NCBI GenBank assembly: GCA_017617315.1
Contig: JAFZWM010000007.1
Span: 149,680-213,679 of the forward strand
Source: Bacteroidaceae bacterium
GTDB taxonomy: Bacteria; Bacteroidota; Bacteroidia; Bacteroidales; Bacteroidaceae
Length of the DNA stretch: 64,000 nucleotides
Reading direction: 5' to 3'
Below, one piece after another: positions 60,409 through 64,000 of the stretch. How positions within the stretch are numbered: the stretch's first letter is position 1; each line of letters starts with the position of its first letter. Position numbers and translations under genes: made by a program. Under the pieces are notes generated by a model, which worked only from the letters and a program-made list of their open reading frames with translations, was not told the DNA's origin and searched no databases.

Positions 60409-61536
60409 ATGCAACAAGGAAAAAATATATCTGTAGAAATTTCTAAGTTTGAAGTTGAAAACAGTGTGAATGAGTATCATGTGATGATTCATGTGGAAAA
60501 CCCGATGCTGACGTTCGTTGAGCAGGCGAGTGCGGTGTCCGATGCTTTTGCCTGTGTCGTTTCTGAATTCGGGGCGAAACCCGTGTTTAAACGCTATTTC
60601 TTGAGCGATTCGGCAACGCAGACCGATGCGCTTTTCGATATTGCCGAAAAGCAGTCCGAGTGTGCCGTTTCGGTCGTTGAGCAGCCGCCTCTAAACGGAA
60701 CGAAAGTCGCTCTGTGGGCTTATCTTCAGACCGATGTCGAGGTTGAATCTGTGGGCAGCGGAATGTTCGTGGCAAAGCACGGCGATTTCAGTCATCTGTG
60801 GAGCGGATACAACTATTCCGAAGGCAGGGATTCTGAAGAACAAACTCGCACTTTGCTTACCGATTATGTTGCTCAGTTGCAGAAGCTTGGCTGCTCTCTG
60901 GCTGATGATTGCATCAGAACATGGTTCTTCGTTCACGACATCGACAACAACTACGGAGGCGTGGTAAAGGCGCGCAACGAGGTCTTCAAGACGCAAAATC
61001 TGACTTCTGAAACGCACTACATCAGCAGCACGGGCATCGGCGGCCGCCATGCCAACCACAAAGTGCTTGTAGAGCTCGACCACTACGCTGTTTCGGGCTT
61101 GGAAAAAGGGCAGATTAACTTCCTTTATGCACCAACTCATCTTAATCCTACATACGAGTACGGCGTTGCTTTCGAACGCGGAACTTATGTCGATTATGCC
61201 GACCGTCGCCACGTTTTCATCTCCGGAACGGCGAGCATAAACAACAAGGGCGAAGTGGTTCACGTCGGCAACATCGTAAAGCAGGTTGAGAGAATGTGGG
61301 AGAATGTCGATGCTCTTCTGAAAGAGGCCGACTGCACATTCGACGATTTGGGACAAATGATTGTCTATCTGCGCGATATGGCTGACTATGCCGTCGTAAA
61401 GCGTATGTTCGACGAGCGATTCCCTTCAACTCCGAAAGTCGTTACTCTTGCGCCGGTGTGCCGTCCGGGCTGGCTCATCGAGATGGAGTGCATGGGCGCA
61501 AAACATCTGACAAACAATTCTTTCAAACCATATTAA
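60409..61536 (+). CDS. Chorismatase/RidA-like two-domain protein
   Basis: 375 residues, cytoplasmic, no signal peptide. The C-terminal half is a YjgF/RidA-type domain with HVFISGTASINNKGEVVHVG and a terminal VCRPGWLIEMEC; the N-terminal half is a diverged copy. This two-domain plan and the SGTASI and CRxxxLIE motifs fit chorismate hydrolases of the FkbO/Hyg5/XanB2 type better than simple RidA deaminases, which are only about 130 residues. If active it would turn chorismate into a (di)hydroxybenzoate. Enzyme activity is inferred from motifs recalled, not tested. Its place inside a haem lipoprotein operon is unusual. Confidence 0.7.
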   Translation: MQQGKNISVEISKFEVENSVNEYHVMIHVENPMLTFVEQASAVSDAFACVVSEFGAKPVFKRYFLSDSATQTDALFDIAEKQSECAVSVVEQPPLNGTKVALWAYLQTDVEVESVGSGMFVAKHGDFSHLWSGYNYSEGRDSEEQTRTLLTDYVAQLQKLGCSLADDCIRTWFFVHDIDNNYGGVVKARNEVFKTQNLTSETHYISSTGIGGRHANHKVLVELDHYAVSGLEKGQINFLYAPTHLNPTYEYGVAFERGTYVDYADRRHVFISGTASINNKGEVVHVGNIVKQVERMWENVDALLKEADCTFDDLGQMIVYLRDMADYAVVKRMFDERFPSTPKVVTLAPVCRPGWLIEMECMGAKHLTNNSFKPY

Positions 61537-61540
61537 AATT

Positions 61541-63559
61541 ATGATTAAGAAAGCAATAGTCTTTCTGTACTGTGCCATAGTCGTTGTCCTTGCGGTTGCT
61601 ACGTTTGTCGAGAACAGCTATGGCACACGTTTTGTTACAGAAAATATCTATCATACGGCTTGGTTTTGTGCATTGTGGGCAGCTCTTGCGGTTTGTTCTG
61701 TGTCGTTTCTCGTTATCAGAGGAATGTGGCGGAGAGTTCCTGTTGCGTTGCTGCATGCCTCGTTCGTGGTGATTCTTGCCGGCGCGCTCGCCACGTTTTT
61801 GACGAGCAACAAAGGCATGCTGCACATTCGCAAGGAGATGCCGGCAGATGCCTATATCATTCCCGAACGCGGCACGATGATGCGTCTGCCGTTCAAGATG
61901 CAGCTCGATAGTTTTGTTGTTGAGTGCTATCAGGGCACCGAAGCGCCGTCCGACTATATCAGCTATGTTTCGGTGGATGGTGAGAAGGCTCGCATCTCGA
62001 TGAACAATATTTTTGCAAAAGATGGCTATCGTTTCTATCAGTCATCGTTCGATGAAGATATGCAAGGCTCATGGCTGTCAGTTAATTACGACCCTTACGG
62101 AACGGGCATAACCTATGCCGGATATCTGCTTTTGGGCTTATCTATGATTCTTGTCCTTCTGTCGAAAAACTGTGGATTCCGCAAACTGCTGAAGAATCCG
62201 GCATTGAAGAGAGGATTTCTTTCGCTCTTGCTAATGCTAGTCGTTGCCAATGCTTCGGCCTTTGCTCCGCGAACCGTAAAACGAGCGCAAGCCGATGAGA
62301 TGGCGCGCCGTCAGGTGGTTTATAACGACAGGGTAGTGCCGTTTAACACTCTCGCCATCGATTTCGTTCAGAAGATAACCGGAAAATCGTCGTTCAAGGG
62401 CTTGAGTGCCGAGCAAATCGTCGTAAGCACTATGCTTTATCCCGAGGATTGGTCAAATGTGAAGATGATTTACGTTAAGGATGCCGCCTTGCGAAAGGAA
62501 CTTGGCGCAAAGGACAAATATCTGTGTATGCAAGATTTGTTCGATGGCAAGGAATATAAACTTAATGCCTTGTACGCAAAGATTACCGACAAGCATAGCA
62601 AGAGTTTCAAGCAACTTCAGGAACTCGACGAGAAAGTCGCCCTCATCCTGATGCTTAACAACGGAACGCTTGTAAAACCACTCCCGAAGGACGGTAGCGT
62701 TGCTCCGCTTTCCGACTCGAAAATAGATGCCGAATTGTTCTATAACCGTGTGCCGTTTACCAAGATTCTGTTCATGCTAAACCTCACGATGGGATTTTTG
62801 GCGTTCTTCTATCTGCTTTACTGCGGACTGAAGAAAAGGCAGAAAATGCGTTTTGCGGTTATTGCTTTCTCTGCAATTCTGTTTGCATCAACGGCTTTTC
62901 ATCTTTTGGGATATGTTCTGAGATGGTATATCGGCGGCAGAATACCGCTTAGCAACGGATTCGAGACCATGCAGTTTGTGGCTCTGTGCGTTCTGCTTAT
63001 CTCGTGCGCTCTCTATCGCCGTTTCATCTTCGTTCTGCCTTTCGGCTTTCTGCTTTCTGGCTTCACTCTGCTCGTCAGCTATCTTGGGCAGATGAATCCG
63101 CAGATAACTCCGCTGATGCCGGTGCTTGTGTCGCCGTGGCTCAGCAGTCATGTCTCGATGATTATGATGAGCTACGCGCTCTTTGCTTTCATTATGTTCA
63201 ACGCAATTCTGGCTCTTTGCCTGATGCGTGGCGGAAACGAGGAGCAGGTAGAGCAGCTCACCGTGCTCAGCAAGGTTATGATGTATCCGGCATGTTTCTT
63301 CCTTGGCATCGGAATCTTCCTCGGTGCGGTGTGGGCAAACGTGTCGTGGGGACGTTATTGGGCATGGGACCCAAAGGAGGTTTGGGCGCTCATTACCTTC
63401 ATGGTTTATAGCGTGGGCTTTCATAGCGACAGCATCAGAGTCCTTCGCAATCCGAAGTTCTTCCATTGGTACATGCTCCTGGCATTCCTCACCATTCTGA
63501 TGACATACTTCGGAGTAAATTATGTGCTTGGCGGAATGCACAGTTATGCCAATGCTTAA
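61541..63559 (+). CDS. ccsBA: ResB-CcsA fused cytochrome c synthetase
   Basis: 672 residues, membrane protein. The N-terminal ResB-like part (helices at about 5-30, 40-60, 70-90 and a periplasmic domain) is joined to a CcsA part with the tryptophan-rich haem-handling motif WGRYWAWDPKEVWA (about 602-615) and conserved His residues (SSHVSMIMM, GFHSDSIR). System II haem exporter and ligase; it attaches haem to the CxxCH proteins of the same operon. 4 nt after the preceding gene. Confidence 0.92.
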   Translation: MIKKAIVFLYCAIVVVLAVATFVENSYGTRFVTENIYHTAWFCALWAALAVCSVSFLVIRGMWRRVPVALLHASFVVILAGALATFLTSNKGMLHIRKEMPADAYIIPERGTMMRLPFKMQLDSFVVECYQGTEAPSDYISYVSVDGEKARISMNNIFAKDGYRFYQSSFDEDMQGSWLSVNYDPYGTGITYAGYLLLGLSMILVLLSKNCGFRKLLKNPALKRGFLSLLLMLVVANASAFAPRTVKRAQADEMARRQVVYNDRVVPFNTLAIDFVQKITGKSSFKGLSAEQIVVSTMLYPEDWSNVKMIYVKDAALRKELGAKDKYLCMQDLFDGKEYKLNALYAKITDKHSKSFKQLQELDEKVALILMLNNGTLVKPLPKDGSVAPLSDSKIDAELFYNRVPFTKILFMLNLTMGFLAFFYLLYCGLKKRQKMRFAVIAFSAILFASTAFHLLGYVLRWYIGGRIPLSNGFETMQFVALCVLLISCALYRRFIFVLPFGFLLSGFTLLVSYLGQMNPQITPLMPVLVSPWLSSHVSMIMMSYALFAFIMFNAILALCLMRGGNEEQVEQLTVLSKVMMYPACFFLGIGIFLGAVWANVSWGRYWAWDPKEVWALITFMVYSVGFHSDSIRVLRNPKFFHWYMLLAFLTILMTYFGVNYVLGGMHSYANA

Positions 63560-63722
63560 TGAATGATACGCTGGTCCTGAACAAGAAAACGTTTTTCTGT
63601 ATTTTGAACCTGACTTAAAGGAAAGACGTTTTCTGTTTTGTTATTCTGAAAACCGCAGTCTGTAAAAATATGCAGACGCAAAGCGAATCATTATGCAGAA
63701 AATGGCAAAAAATCTCCTTTTT
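63560..63722. terminator. Probable terminator of the haem operon
   Basis: AGAAAACGT (63584-63592) pairs with ACGTTTTCT (63626-63634), followed by GTTTTG. The rest of this stretch shows no gene. Confidence 0.55.
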
Positions 63723-63723
63723 A

Positions 63724-63786
63724 GGTAGGGGATAGCTAGGGGGTAGCAAGGAGATAGCAAGAAGGGTAGCAAGGAGGTAGGTTCGA
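63724..63786. repeat. Tandem 11-nt repeat (GGTAGCAAGGA)
   Basis: GATAGCTAGGG, GGTAGCAAGGA, GATAGCAAGAA, GGGTAGCAAGGA (12), GGTAGGTTCGA, preceded by a partial unit. On the other strand the units read TCCTTGCTACC, resembling the CTTG-type 11-mers at 34270-34390. Confidence 0.65.
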
Positions 63787-63804
63787 CGAAGCGTATATTG
63801 ATAC

Positions 63805-63870
63805 AATGCAATTGACAATGGACAGTTGACAATTGACAGTGAATAATTCAGAATTCATAATTCAAAATTG
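63805..63870. repeat. Degenerate heptad array, AATTG family
   Basis: Units such as CAATTGA, CAATGGA, CAGTTGA, CAATTGA and CAGTGAA in a 7-nt period, the same family as at 34187, here on the opposite strand. Confidence 0.6.
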
Positions 63871-63934
63871 CTTTCATAATTAGAGAAAGTTGAAATTTCT
63901 GAGACAATTCACGATTGGCAGCTTAGGAGTCGTA

Positions 63935-63962
63935 ACGAACAATTTCGTCAGAAATTGTTCGT
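63935..63962. other. Perfect 12-bp inverted repeat
   Basis: ACGAACAATTTC (63935-63946), loop GTCA, GAAATTGTTCGT (63951-63962). It abuts the 11-nt array that runs off the right end. Confidence 0.6.
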
Positions 63963-64000
63963 ACGTCCAAGGTACGTCCAAGGTACGTCCAAGGTACGTC
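63961..64000. repeat. Tandem 11-nt repeat GTACGTCCAAG, cut by window end
   Basis: Three exact copies of GTACGTCCAAG (63961-63993) and seven bases of a fourth. The reverse strand reads CTTGGACGTAC, one base from the CTTGAACGTAC form in the array at 34270. Confidence 0.75.

Overview
The window is chromosomal DNA of a Bacteroidales bacterium, most like the Prevotella/Bacteroides lineage; I cannot name the genus. The signs are promoters of the Bacteroidetes type (TTTG, 19-20 nt, TAnnTTTG), almost no Shine-Dalgarno sequences, GldE, a Bat operon, DUF4295 beside L28/L33, SusC-like barrel proteins, DUF4249, a circularly permuted imelysin and a secreted nuclease with a T9SS-like C-terminal tail. I see no rRNA, tRNA, CRISPR array, phage or insertion sequence.

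Layout. 0.3-4.5 kb: RNase G, a 29-residue basic ribosomal-type protein, HU, Ssb and GldE, followed by a coupled phosphopantetheinyl transferase. 5.2-8 kb (minus): asparaginase, a ThrE-type exporter and LuxS. 8.1-11 kb: a GIN-repeat protein, a frameshifted thiD and a DUF3089 lipoprotein. 11.1-17.8 kb (minus): a complete trpBEGDCFA operon preceded by a leader peptide with three tandem Trp codons and an attenuator hairpin. 18-23.2 kb: a DUF975 membrane protein, secreted endonuclease I, flavodoxin with its DUF2023 partner, PurN and a prolyl-tRNA deacylase. 23.2-34.6 kb: the accessory part, with a candidate small RNA, a TonB receptor/DUF4249 pair, an unknown coupled gene pair, an orphan YafQ-like toxin, a large beta-barrel receptor, a GH3 glycosidase and intergenic repeat islands. 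34.6-44.1 kb: housekeeping genes (Cdd, glucosaminidase, Map, TsaD, CinA, L28, L33, DUF4295, FtsY, RimO) ending in two HU-family genes, the second an HU-membrane-LysM fusion. 44.2-53.4 kb: MoxR/DUF58/BatABCDE, PAP2 and a small protein. 54.4-63.6 kb: a seven-gene operon with porin, imelysin, di-heme protein, second porin, mono-heme cytochrome, chorismatase/RidA-like protein and a ResB-CcsA cytochrome c synthetase.

How the genes work together. The last operon is the best candidate for a poorly described system. It combines a periplasmic metal-binding imelysin lipoprotein, two c-type haem lipoproteins, the synthetase needed to attach that haem, two outer-membrane porins and a soluble enzyme related to chorismate hydrolases. 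It is preceded by two copies, 31 bp apart, of the palindrome CACTAA-N2-TTAGTG next to the promoter. The other strong regulatory find is the trp leader, where a ribosome stalled on Trp-Trp-Trp would leave free a segment that can pair with the terminator stem. Two families of short-period intergenic repeats (7 nt and 11 nt) recur at several places and twice lie side by side.
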